Positions 34,963-42,584 of a stretch of 64,000 bases of DNA are shown here, piece after piece; the stretch's first letter is position 1; each line of letters begins with the position of its first letter. The DNA comes from Gemmatimonadaceae bacterium (GTDB lineage Bacteria; Gemmatimonadota; Gemmatimonadetes; Gemmatimonadales; Gemmatimonadaceae). The stretch lies in assembly GCA_035606695.1 (NCBI GenBank), contig DATNEW010000008.1:62001-126000 (forward strand), given 5' to 3'. The notes beneath the pieces were generated by a model, which saw nothing but the letters and a program-made list of their open reading frames with translations, did no database searches and was not told the origin of the DNA. Position numbers and translations under genes: made by a program.

Positions 34963-36122
34963 CGAACGATCTGGATGAGCCCGGCCTTCGCGCTGCCGCG
35001 GAGAAAGCTCTCCGCGTCGTGTGTCGGGATGCGAACTCCCGTCTGGCGGAAGCCGTGTTGCGACACTCCGCTCATGTATTCCTGCACCGAATGCGCAGGA
35101 TTGCCCTTCTCGTCACGCATACGACGCACGATGTCCTCCCAGGACCCATGGAACGGGGTCCCGTCTGACGCGATGATCTGGTGCTCCGGCACAGCGAGGG
35201 CACTTCCCTCCCCCGTTTCGTCCTGCTTGTGCTCCGCGAGAGAGCTCAGCAAGCTGCCGAAGAGCTCGAGCTGGCCTCGAGCTTCAGCCGCCGGTGCAGT
35301 ATCCGCGCCTGAGCGCGGTTCCAGCTCCATCAACATCGTATCGACGTCGTCCAGATCACCGGCGAGCTCCGCGAGACGCTCGTCCCACGGCTTGATCTCG
35401 GGATCGCTCTCCTCGAGGCGATAGAGCGAGCGCTTGAGCTCGATCAACCGCCAGATGCCCAACTCGTCCCAATGATCCTCGGGATTCGTGCGCTCGAAAT
35501 GATAGAGCGCCGCCTCGTACTCACCCTGATCGTACAGGATGTTGGCGAGGTAGATCCGCGCTTCCGCATGATCGCTATCCAGCTGCAGCGAGCGGCGGAG
35601 CGAGCCAATGGCCGCGTCGTCGTCGCCCAGCCGATGCTGCGCGTAACCAACACACGCAATCGCCTCCGCCGAGTCGGGCACTTGCTGCGACGCGGTCTCG
35701 AAGAACTCCTTCGCGGTCTCGAAGAAGCCCTGATTCTCTCGAAGTGACCCCTCGCGGAAGAGCGACCGTCCGATCTGCAGCATGAGATCGACGTCATCCG
35801 CGTAACCAAGCTCGAGCGTCCGACGGAAACACCGCTGGGCGGCGACATCCTGACCGAGCTTCAGCAGGGTTTCGCCGAGACCGGCAAGCCCATCTTCATG
35901 TTCGGGTTCAAGGACGAGCGCCTGCTCGAAGGAGTGGCGGGCCCAAGCGTATTCCTCGCGCGCGAGCTGGGCGTATCCGACCCCTACATGCAGCTCCACC
36001 GAATTCGGATAGAGCGTGAGTCCTTCACGAAGTACGGTGAGCGCCTCGTCATACTGCCCTTCGTTATAGAGCTGATGCGCGCGTTCGTCGTACTCCTCAG
36101 AACTCAGGAACGGGGTGGCCAT
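34959..36122 (-). CDS. TPR-repeat protein
   Basis: A 387-residue cytosolic protein with about six tetratricopeptide repeats in residues 1-230 (HQLYNEGQYDEALTVLREGL, YAQLAREEYAWARHSFEQAL, LGETLLKLGQDVAAQRCFRR, YAQHRLGDDDAAIGSLRRSL). The C-terminal 150 residues are not TPR (DGTPFHGSWEDIVRRMRDEK ... GVRIPTHDAESFLRGSAKAG) and might be a binding domain. ATG 36122 is preferred over TTG 36131. Its promoter is at 36157-36186. Confidence 0.88.
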   Translation of the reverse strand: MATPFLSSEEYDERAHQLYNEGQYDEALTVLREGLTLYPNSVELHVGVGYAQLAREEYAWARHSFEQALVLEPEHEDGLAGLGETLLKLGQDVAAQRCFRRTLELGYADDVDLMLQIGRSLFREGSLRENQGFFETAKEFFETASQQVPDSAEAIACVGYAQHRLGDDDAAIGSLRRSLQLDSDHAEARIYLANILYDQGEYEAALYHFERTNPEDHWDELGIWRLIELKRSLYRLEESDPEIKPWDERLAELAGDLDDVDTMLMELEPRSGADTAPAAEARGQLELFGSLLSSLAEHKQDETGEGSALAVPEHQIIASDGTPFHGSWEDIVRRMRDEKGNPAHSVQEYMSGVSQHGFRQTGVRIPTHDAESFLRGSAKAGLIQIVR

Positions 36123-36156
36123 CGTCAGCAAGCCTCCAGCTCATGAGGGTACTGCT

Positions 36157-36186
36157 ATAGTACCATCAGGGAGCCGCGAAGTTCAA
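36157..36186 (-). promoter_or_regulatory. Sigma-70-type promoter for the TPR gene pair
   Basis: On the minus strand TTGAAC (36186-36181) and TACTAT (36162-36157) are 18 bases apart. The predicted start near 36150 leaves a leader of about 28 bases including GGAGG ten bases before the ATG at 36122. Confidence 0.55.
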
Positions 36187-36207
36187 TGGCAAATCAAAGC
36201 AAAGCGC

Positions 36208-36277
36208 GAAGTGTGGAGCGGAGAGCGCTTGGACCGATGAAGGGAGGAACACCGTTGCGGTGCACGCTCCACACTTC
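36208..36277. repeat. Perfect 13-base inverted repeat with 44-base loop
   Basis: GAAGTGTGGAGCG (36208-36220) and CGCTCCACACTTC (36265-36277) are exact reverse complements. The pair lies in the non-coding space between psuG and the TPR gene. It could be a structured RNA end, a terminator for neither side (no T run), or a decayed mobile element. Confidence 0.6.
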
Positions 36278-36316
36278 AGCTGCTTCAGGCCCAATTATCG
36301 AGACTCTCTGAACCCC

Positions 36317-37225
36317 TCACGCTGACTCGGCACACATCGTTGCAATGCGTCCGGCGAGCGACGCATTCTGTTCGAGGAGGGCCAGATTGGCGTCGAGCGA
36401 AGTGCCTTTCGTCAAACGAGTTACGGCACTCAGTAGATAGGGGGTTACTTTCGCGCCCACGACGCCCTCACGCCGCGCTAAAGTTTGCGCCTCAGCGACC
36501 GCATTCTCCACGGCCCGCGCATCGAGCGCGTACGCCGCCGGCGGCGGCTGAACGACCAACAACGCCTGCGTTCTGCCAAGCGCACGATGGGCTCGCCAAA
36601 TTTTCACGATGCGCTCCGCGTCGTCGGCGCGCGTGTCGAGCGGAATGCCTGTTTGCGCCGTGAAAAACCCCGGCAGCTCGCTCGTGCGATAGCCGACGAC
36701 CGGCACGCCGTGGCTCTCCAGTCGTTCCCACGTTGCGCCGAGATCGAGAATGGATTTCGCGCCCGCGCACACGACGATCATCGGTGTTCGCGAGAGCTCC
36801 GCGAGATCGGCCGACTCATCGTACGGCGAGTCGCGATGCACACCACCGATTCCGCCGGTGGCAAACACTTCGATTCCAGCCTGACTCGCCAGCGACAACG
36901 TTGCAGCCACCGTCGTCGCACCGTCGTCGCCGTTCGCGATCGCGGGGGCCAAATCGCGCGCAGACACTTTGCGAACACCATCACGCCCGAGAAAGCGCTC
37001 CAGCTGCGGCGGAGTCAAACCGATCGTGGGCGTGCCGTTCACGACCGCGGTGATAGCCGCGACGGCACCACCCCCCTCCACGGCGCGCACCATTTGCTCG
37101 GCAGCAGCGCGGTTCTGCGGAATCGGCAGCCCCTGGGCGAGCACCGAGCTCTCGAGCGCGACGACCGGCCGTCCGTGCGCGAGCGCGTCGGCGATCGCCG
37201 GCAGGACGCGAATGAGTTCGTTCAT
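36317..37225 (-). CDS. psuG: Pseudouridine-5'-phosphate glycosidase
   Basis: A 302-residue cytosolic enzyme that splits pseudouridine 5'-phosphate into uracil and ribose 5-phosphate in pseudouridine salvage. Characteristic blocks: VVALESSVLAQGLPIPQN, TPTIGLTPPQLERFL, VFATGGIGGVHRDSPYDESA, VVCAGAKSILDLGAT and LESHGVPVVGYRTSELPGFF. Length is normal. No pseudouridine kinase (psuK) is adjacent. Confidence 0.96.
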   Translation of the reverse strand: MNELIRVLPAIADALAHGRPVVALESSVLAQGLPIPQNRAAAEQMVRAVEGGGAVAAITAVVNGTPTIGLTPPQLERFLGRDGVRKVSARDLAPAIANGDDGATTVAATLSLASQAGIEVFATGGIGGVHRDSPYDESADLAELSRTPMIVVCAGAKSILDLGATWERLESHGVPVVGYRTSELPGFFTAQTGIPLDTRADDAERIVKIWRAHRALGRTQALLVVQPPPAAYALDARAVENAVAEAQTLARREGVVGAKVTPYLLSAVTRLTKGTSLDANLALLEQNASLAGRIATMCAESA

Positions 37226-37259
37226 GCGGGGAAAGTACTGCGCCCCCTCGCTCGGCGGC

Positions 37260-37859
37260 TCAGCTCTGAGGCTGCGACCGATGCAAAGGTTTGGCGGTGA
37301 GAATCAATCGCTCGGGCGCCGGGCCGAAGTATCGAATCGGCCAGCACGTCGTGAGCGTCAGCGTCGCGTCCGGCGTGCGAAACAGCGCGGGATCGTTCTT
37401 GTCGATCACGCGTCTCGCGACGATCCGCCAGGTCGTCACGCGCGAATCGGACTCCGTGACCACGGTGTCGCCAATGGCGAGCGCATCGAGATGATTGAAG
37501 TGTCGATCGCGATGCGCCGAAATCACGGCGTTGCCGGGCTCGCCGGGGTATGCGCTGCCGGGCAGGTGGCCTGGTCCGGCGTTCAACTCGTCGTCGCTCA
37601 CACCTTCGAGCACGATCGCATCGAGCCCGATGCGCGGAATGATGATGTGCGCCATGGGCGCGCCCGCGACGAGCATTTCGCGCGGGCCGCGATTCAACGC
37701 AGCCGAACGCGCCGACGCCACCGCGCTGTGCGCCTGCGACTCATCCCAGGCGGTGCGCGCCTGGTCGGCCCGATACGCTCCGAACGCGTAGCGTCCACCG
37801 GTGGCCGAGAGAATCAGGCCGCCGGAGACGCAGAGCGCGAGGCCCAGCTGTCTACGCAC
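37260..37859 (-). CDS. Class D sortase
   Basis: A 199-residue transpeptidase with an N-terminal signal anchor. The catalytic triad is H116 (SAHRD), C172 (TLTTCWP) and R184 (PERLIL). The pattern IPRIGLDAIVLEG and HLPGSAYPGEPGNAVISAHR matches class D enzymes. Sortases are rare in Gram-negative bacteria; here the enzyme overlaps by eight bases a gene for a protein with a sorting-like tail, its probable sole substrate. GTG start at 37859. Confidence 0.92.
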   Translation of the reverse strand: MRRQLGLALCVSGGLILSATGGRYAFGAYRADQARTAWDESQAHSAVASARSAALNRGPREMLVAGAPMAHIIIPRIGLDAIVLEGVSDDELNAGPGHLPGSAYPGEPGNAVISAHRDRHFNHLDALAIGDTVVTESDSRVTTWRIVARRVIDKNDPALFRTPDATLTLTTCWPIRYFGPAPERLILTAKPLHRSQPQS

Positions 37860-38277
37860 GATCGCGCGCCGGCGTGCCGCCGCGCAGCAGGATCGTGCCG
37901 AGCAGAAGTGCGCCGGTGCCGATGAGCGCGAAGAGCGGCAGATCGCTCGCTGTTGCCGGCGCGCGCGTGCCGTTGCGGAACGTCGTCGTTTCGGCGGCGG
38001 CGGACGTCGTCGCGGCGCCGTTGGAGAGCGAATCGGCGGCGGTAACCGGCGCCGGCGTGACGCCCGCGGCCGAGTCGACCCACGTGCGCATGTTGGCGAT
38101 CTGCGCGTGTGAGATGCTGTCGGACTGCATCTGCTGCTGGACGGCGACCGCGGCTTTGACCGAGTCGGCGGCCTTGTTCTTCGGCGGAATGAACGTCGTG
38201 AATTGCGCGCTGGCGATTCCGGGGATTCCGACGAACGCGGCGGCGACGAGGATGCGGCGAAGTGACTTCAGTGACAT
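37852..38277 (-). CDS. Candidate sortase substrate with APATA sorting signal
   Basis: A 141-residue protein with a signal peptide (MSLKSLRRILVAAAFVGIPG, cleaved near ASAQ) and a C-terminal tripartite signal: APATA at 106-110, a hydrophobic helix LPLFALIGTGALLLGTILL (113-131), then a basic tail ending RDRA. APATA resembles the LPxTA motif used by class D sortases. The middle is low-complexity (Ala/Thr/Ser). It is directly upstream of, and overlaps, the sortase gene. Confidence 0.8.
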   Translation of the reverse strand: MSLKSLRRILVAAAFVGIPGIASAQFTTFIPPKNKAADSVKAAVAVQQQMQSDSISHAQIANMRTWVDSAAGVTPAPVTAADSLSNGAATTSAAAETTTFRNGTRAPATASDLPLFALIGTGALLLGTILLRGGTPARDRA

Positions 38278-38327
38278 CAGTTACCCTCCTGTGGTCGAGA
38301 AGGGCATACTGTGGGCCATTGGACGAC

Positions 38328-38391
38328 GGGCGTATGGGCGTATGGGCGTATGGGCGTATGGGCGTCGGGGCGTCGGGGCGTCGGGGCGGCG
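38328..38391. repeat. Tandem octamer array (GGGCGTAT x4, GGGCGTCG x3, GGGCGGCG)
   Basis: Eight octamers follow one another between the beta-lactamase stop and the sortase-substrate start. Regular GGG(G) runs spaced by four or five bases could form G-quadruplexes on the plus strand. Same family as arrays at 42384 and 42510. Confidence 0.9.
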
Positions 38392-38393
38392 GC

Positions 38394-39335
38394 TTACGGC
38401 TTTTTGGGCCAGGCGGATACTATCGCGGCGCCGAGCTTTCCGAGCGTCAGGTGCGCCTCGTTGTCCGGCAAGTAGCGCGTGTCCGCATTCTGCTTCGTGA
38501 GGCCGCACGCGACGACGCGCGATTGCAGGCGGAACAGGGCGCATTCGGTGCGGACCGAATCAGTCGAGCCCGTCTTGTGCGGCGCGCTCACACCCTCGAC
38601 GTACCGCTGCATCTGTTCGCCGTCGGCGTTATTGGCGAGCAGATCGAGCATCGCCGAATCCGCGGCCGGACTGACCGCGCGTCCCTGCGCGAGCAATTCA
38701 AAGAGGTGCGCCATCTCGTTCGGCGTCGTGACGCCGAGGCCGTACTTCACCGAGCTGTCCATCGCGACGCTGGTGAATCGCTGGAACGTCTTGGAATGCA
38801 CCTTCGTGTGCGGAAGGCCAAGCGATTCCATCTTCGTCCAGACGCGGCGAATGGCGACCTTGTCGAGAATGAGATTCGTTGCCGTGTTGTCGCTCAAGAC
38901 GATCATCAGCGCGGCGGCGTCGTGCACGCTCAGACTCATGCCCGAATGCATGAACTGCAACACGCCGCTTCCGGGCACTTGATCGATCTTCAGGACCGTG
39001 ATCGGATCGTCGAGCGACAGCTCGTGCTTCTCGGCGAGATCGTACAGCGTGACGAGAATTGGAACCTTGATCAGACTCGCGGTGGGAAACGTTTCATCGC
39101 CGCGGAGCGACAGGCGTTCGCCGGTATCGAGGTTGAGCACCGAGTAGCCAAGCACGCCATGGTGTGCGCTGGCGATGCCGTCGAGCGTGCGATGCAACGC
39201 GGCGGTGTCGGCATGGGTGAATTGGGCTGAGACGGTGGATGAGAAGACGGCAAGTAACGCGGCTGTCATCCCGAGCGAGCGAAGCGGGTCGAGGGATGAC
39301 GACCGGGTTCGCGTTTCGGGCCCTTTGACATTCAT
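38394..39335 (-). CDS. Class A beta-lactamase-like serine hydrolase
   Basis: A 313-residue secreted enzyme (291 if started at ATG 39269). The three class A motifs are present: SLIK (SxxK) in FPTASLIKVPIL, SDN in IVLSDNTATN, and KTG in APHKTGSTD. I use ATG 39335, which makes TGATG with the upstream stop and supplies the basic region before the hydrophobic core (MTAALLAVFSSTVSAQ). That basic region is encoded by a palindromic repeat (39265-39300). It could act on beta-lactams or on peptidoglycan fragments; sequence alone does not decide. Confidence 0.88.
   Translation of the reverse strand: MNVKGPETRTRSSSLDPLRSLGMTAALLAVFSSTVSAQFTHADTAALHRTLDGIASAHHGVLGYSVLNLDTGERLSLRGDETFPTASLIKVPILVTLYDLAEKHELSLDDPITVLKIDQVPGSGVLQFMHSGMSLSVHDAAALMIVLSDNTATNLILDKVAIRRVWTKMESLGLPHTKVHSKTFQRFTSVAMDSSVKYGLGVTTPNEMAHLFELLAQGRAVSPAADSAMLDLLANNADGEQMQRYVEGVSAPHKTGSTDSVRTECALFRLQSRVVACGLTKQNADTRYLPDNEAHLTLGKLGAAIVSAWPKKP
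39265..39300. repeat. Dispersed palindromic repeat, short copy inside a gene
   Basis: GTCATCCCGAGC at one end and GAGGGATGAC at the other bound a 36-base element in the 5' part of the beta-lactamase gene. Read on the minus strand it encodes SSLDPLRSLGMT and contains one of the two possible start codons in GGGATGAC. It is a shorter relative of copies at 22603 and 29204. Confidence 0.75.
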
Positions 39336-40525
39336 CACGTCACCACCGCCCGCTTGTCCTCGTACTTCTTCCACGTCTCCTCCTTCAAGATCTCATCGAT
39401 CATCTCCACCGCGCGCTCCAGCTCATCATCGCTCGTGTAGAAGTGCGGCGCCACACGAATGCCCGCGCCAGGCCGATAGTCGACGATGACGTCGCTTGCC
39501 AGCAGCGCCTGCGCGACGCCGTACGCGTGCGGTACGTCGAACGCCACGGTGCCGCCGCGCCGCGCGGGATCGCGCGGCGCGGTCACGCGATAGCCGCGCG
39601 CATCCGCGAGCTCGATGAGGCGCGACGTCTGCCGCACACTCTTCTCGCGCACGCGCTCGATCCCTGCCCGCCGCACGATGCGCGGCCCTTCGATCGCGGC
39701 GAACAATGCCGGAATGGGCGGCGTGCCATTGAGCCAACGCCACGCGTGATCGGCATACTGCATCTCGGCATCGAACGCGAACGGCTTCGCGTGCGCCTGC
39801 CATCCGGTGAACGCCGGCGACAACCCACTCGTCGTCTCTGGCGATGCGTAGAGGAACGCGCCGCCTGGTCCGCCGCACAACCATTTCAGCACGCCGCCGC
39901 TCAGGAAATCGGCGCCGATCGCCTTGACGTCGACCGGAATCACGCCGACGGAATGAAACGCGTCGAGCGACACGAGCGCGCCAACGTCATGCGCGCGGCG
40001 GCAGATCGCCGCGGCGTCCATGATGAAGGCCGAGCGAAACAGCACGTGCGAGATCGCGACGAGGCGCGTGCGTTCATCGATCGCGTCGATGACCCGCTGC
40101 GTGTCGATGCCGACGCCGTCGTCGCTCGGGACGACCACGATGCGCGCACCGAGCCGTCGTGCCAAGCCATCGTAGACGTAGCGCACCGACGGGAAATCGA
40201 GCTCGGTCATCACGATCGTGTCGCGGCCATTGCCGTAGTCGAGCGACGACAGCACCGACGCCTGCGCGATGGTGACGTTGGGAATCATCGCCACTTCGCC
40301 GTTGCCGGCGCCGATCAGCGGCGCGATCTCGTCGCCCACCGACACGGGCATTTCCCACCAGCCTTTCGCCCACGCGCGCACACCCAGCTCGGCCCATTGA
40401 TCCACGTACTCGGCGAGTCGCTCGGGAACTGCACGCGGCATGGCGCCGAGCGAGTTCGAGACGAGATACGTCGTACGTTCGAGAATTGGAAACTCGGCGC
40501 GAAACTGCAGCAGCGGATCGGTCAC
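39335..40525 (-). CDS. Kynureninase-like PLP-dependent class V aminotransferase
   Basis: A 396-residue PLP enzyme. The fold-type I landmarks are NSLGAMP, DFPSVRYVYDGLA, SLDAFHSVGVIPVDV (Asp binds PLP N1) and the Schiff-base lysine in GGVLKWLCGGPGG. The start block FPILERTTYLVSNSLGA resembles kynureninase. GTG 40525 overlaps the permease stop as GTGA, so amino-acid uptake and breakdown are probably linked. The true substrate is not proven. Confidence 0.9.
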   Translation of the reverse strand: MTDPLLQFRAEFPILERTTYLVSNSLGAMPRAVPERLAEYVDQWAELGVRAWAKGWWEMPVSVGDEIAPLIGAGNGEVAMIPNVTIAQASVLSSLDYGNGRDTIVMTELDFPSVRYVYDGLARRLGARIVVVPSDDGVGIDTQRVIDAIDERTRLVAISHVLFRSAFIMDAAAICRRAHDVGALVSLDAFHSVGVIPVDVKAIGADFLSGGVLKWLCGGPGGAFLYASPETTSGLSPAFTGWQAHAKPFAFDAEMQYADHAWRWLNGTPPIPALFAAIEGPRIVRRAGIERVREKSVRQTSRLIELADARGYRVTAPRDPARRGGTVAFDVPHAYGVAQALLASDVIVDYRPGAGIRVAPHFYTSDDELERAVEMIDEILKEETWKKYEDKRAVVT

Positions 40526-41835
40526 GCGGCGCCCTCGGCGTGTACCGCGCGGCGGTTCGCCATGCTCGCGGCGAACAACACCACCGCGACGCCGACGATG
40601 ACGAGCAGCGCTTTCCATTCGTCGGCCGAGAGCGTGGAGAGAATCCACGCGATGACGATGAAGGCGAGCACCGGTATGATGGCCGAAAAGGGAACGCGGA
40701 ACGGCACGCCGTCCGAGTGTACATCCATGCGACGCAGCTTCAACACCGCGATGCAGCAGGCCGCGTAGACGAGGAGAATCGATCCGTTGGCGATGATCGC
40801 GAGACGCTCGAAGCTGCCGCTGACCGCGAGGATGATGACGATCACGGTCTGCAACATGATCGCAATGTGCGGCGTGTGAAAGCGCGCATGCACGGCGCCG
40901 ATCGGCGCGGGGAGAAATCCATCGCGCGCGAATGCGTAAAGCGTGCGCGGGACCGCGAGCGTCATCCCGCTGATGTAGCCGAACATCGACACCGCCATGC
41001 CGACGAGTATGAGCGTGCGTCCCCAGGCGCCGAACGCGACCGCCGCGGCTTCGGCGAGCGGTGTCTTTTGTCCAACGAGCGCGGGGCCAAGAATGCCCTG
41101 CGTGACGATCTGGACGACGAGATAAAAAATTGTCACCGCCGCCATGGCGATGAAGATCGCGCGCGGTACCGTGCGCGCGGGATCATGCACTTCGCCGCCC
41201 GGCACGAGCGCGGTCTCGACACCGAGGAAGGCGAAGATCAGCACCGCCGAGGCGCGGGCGACGCTGCCTGCGGCCGGAGCGCTCGCGACGACGAGATTCT
41301 CGTGCTTCACGGCGCCGATGCCGGCGACGATCAACAGCAGCAGCGGCAGCAGCTTCGCGACCGTCATGGTTGCATTGAAGCGATTCGCGCCGCGCACGCC
41401 GGCGACGTTGAGCGCCGCGAGCGCGACGAGAATGATCGTGATGGCGATTCCGCGCACATTCGCGAGCGACGGAATGAGCGCCACCAGCGCGTCGGCGAAG
41501 AAGGACGACACCGCGGCCGTCGCCGCCGTGATGCCGGCCCACATCAGCACGCCGGTGACGAAGCCGATGAGCGGTCCGAACGCGACTTCGACATAGGCAT
41601 ACACGCCGCCGGTGAGTGAGACGCGGCTACCCGCCTCGGCGAAGCACAGCACGATGAGGCCCATGGCGACGGCGCAGACGACATAGGCGATCGGAGCCGC
41701 GGCGCCGAGCGCGCCGGCGGCGGCGGCCGGCAAGCGGAAGATGCCTCCGCCGATGGTGATGTTGACGATGCTGGCTGCCAATCCCCACACGCCGACGGCG
41801 CGGAGCAGCGAGGCTTCGTTGTTTTGTCGGGGCAC
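40522..41835 (-). CDS. APC-family amino acid permease
   Basis: A 437-residue inner-membrane transporter with about twelve helices. The first helix carries the APC substrate motif (NITIGGGIFRLPAAAAG), and FAFLGVETALVPGGEVHDPA is the typical helix-6/7 region with the glutamate. GTG 41835 (MPRQNNEASLLRAVG) is used; a 36-residue extension has no family support. Coupled to the kynureninase-like gene. Confidence 0.92.
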   Translation of the reverse strand: MPRQNNEASLLRAVGVWGLAASIVNITIGGGIFRLPAAAAGALGAAAPIAYVVCAVAMGLIVLCFAEAGSRVSLTGGVYAYVEVAFGPLIGFVTGVLMWAGITAATAAVSSFFADALVALIPSLANVRGIAITIILVALAALNVAGVRGANRFNATMTVAKLLPLLLLIVAGIGAVKHENLVVASAPAAGSVARASAVLIFAFLGVETALVPGGEVHDPARTVPRAIFIAMAAVTIFYLVVQIVTQGILGPALVGQKTPLAEAAAVAFGAWGRTLILVGMAVSMFGYISGMTLAVPRTLYAFARDGFLPAPIGAVHARFHTPHIAIMLQTVIVIILAVSGSFERLAIIANGSILLVYAACCIAVLKLRRMDVHSDGVPFRVPFSAIIPVLAFIVIAWILSTLSADEWKALLVIVGVAVVLFAASMANRRAVHAEGAA

Positions 41836-41963
41836 GCGGTAAGAGTAGAGGCGGCCCCGTGTGTCCGCCACCGTTGAACCATTGACCGAGGGCTGTTGGG
41901 GGTGGGTAACGTACTGGCGCGGTTCTTCCGCAGTCACCGGCAACTCGCACGAGGAGAAATACC

Positions 41964-42383
41964 ATGCGTCGCTCGATTCATCTCGCGGTGGTGTGCCTGA
42001 TCGCCGCCGCCGTCACGCCGTTACGCGCGCAATCCGGCGCGTTCACTCTCATGTCCGATACGTCGTCCGCGCGCGCTGATTCCGTGAACGTGGCACTGGC
42101 GCCGCGGGTGCCACAGGTTGTGACGCCGCGCACAGCTGAGGATCGCGTCGCGGGAGGGTCGCTCACCGGAATGCGCGCGGGCGTGCATCGGCAGGAAACC
42201 GTGCGGCCGCTCATCCCGAACGCGGCGGCGACCAATCCGCACCTCGGCCAATCGCGTGCGATGATGGTGGTTGGCGCGGCGGCGCTGATCGCGGGCGCGA
42301 TCATCGGCGGCGATCCCGGCACGATCATCATGGTCGGGGGAGCGGTGATCGGGCTATACGGGTTGTATCAGTATCTGCAATGA
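41964..42383 (+). CDS. Small secreted protein with glycine-rich hydrophobic tail
   Basis: A 139-residue protein with a signal peptide (MRRSIHLAVVCLIAAAVTPLRAQ). The middle is polar and probably disordered. The C-terminus (AMMVVGAAALIAGAIIGGDPG, then IIMVGGAVIGLYGLYQY) has two short glycine-rich hydrophobic stretches able to form a membrane hairpin. GGAGA ribosome-binding site precedes the ATG. An octamer array begins at the base after its stop. Confidence 0.75.
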   Translation: MRRSIHLAVVCLIAAAVTPLRAQSGAFTLMSDTSSARADSVNVALAPRVPQVVTPRTAEDRVAGGSLTGMRAGVHRQETVRPLIPNAAATNPHLGQSRAMMVVGAAALIAGAIIGGDPGTIIMVGGAVIGLYGLYQYLQ

Positions 42384-42439
42384 GGGGCGTCGGGGCGTCG
42401 GGGCGTCGGGGCGTCGGGGCGTCGGGGCGTCGGGGCGTA
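42384..42439. repeat. Tandem octamer array (GGGGCGTC x6, GGGGCGTA)
   Basis: Seven octamers begin directly after the stop of the small secreted protein gene. Four-G runs every eight bases satisfy the canonical G-quadruplex pattern on the plus strand. With the opposite-oriented array at 42510 it can also pair as an imperfect inverted repeat. Confidence 0.92.
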
Positions 42440-42509
42440 TGAACGACGTTTTAGATGGCTCGTGACGGTTGCTTCCTCACGAGTGTAAATGTCTGTAGTA
42501 GGTCATCAT

Positions 42510-42581
42510 ACGCCCATACGCCCATACGCCCATACGCCCATACGCCCATTCGCCCATTCGCCCATTCGCCCATTCGCCCAG
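42510..42581. repeat. Tandem octamer array (ACGCCCAT x5, TCGCCCAT x3, TCGCCCAG) abutting the patatin gene
   Basis: Nine octamers end three bases before the patatin ATG at 42585. The patatin frame is open through the whole array back to an ATG at 42489, which would add 32 residues in HTPIRPYA/HSPIRPFA repeats. Because the unit is eight bases, any change in number would shift that longer frame. Confidence 0.92.
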
Positions 42582-42584
42582 CCT

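Noticed and set aside
40486-41619. Long Arg/Asp-rich open frame on the plus strand
   Set aside because: It lies antisense to the APC permease, whose membrane helices and motifs are clear.
41877-41920. TTGACC/TAACGT promoter before the small secreted protein gene
   Set aside because: The spacer is about 19 bases and the -10 match is poor; evidence is too weak to list.
42384-42581. CRISPR-like array
   Set aside because: The units are 8 bases with no spacers and there are no cas genes; these are simple tandem repeats.
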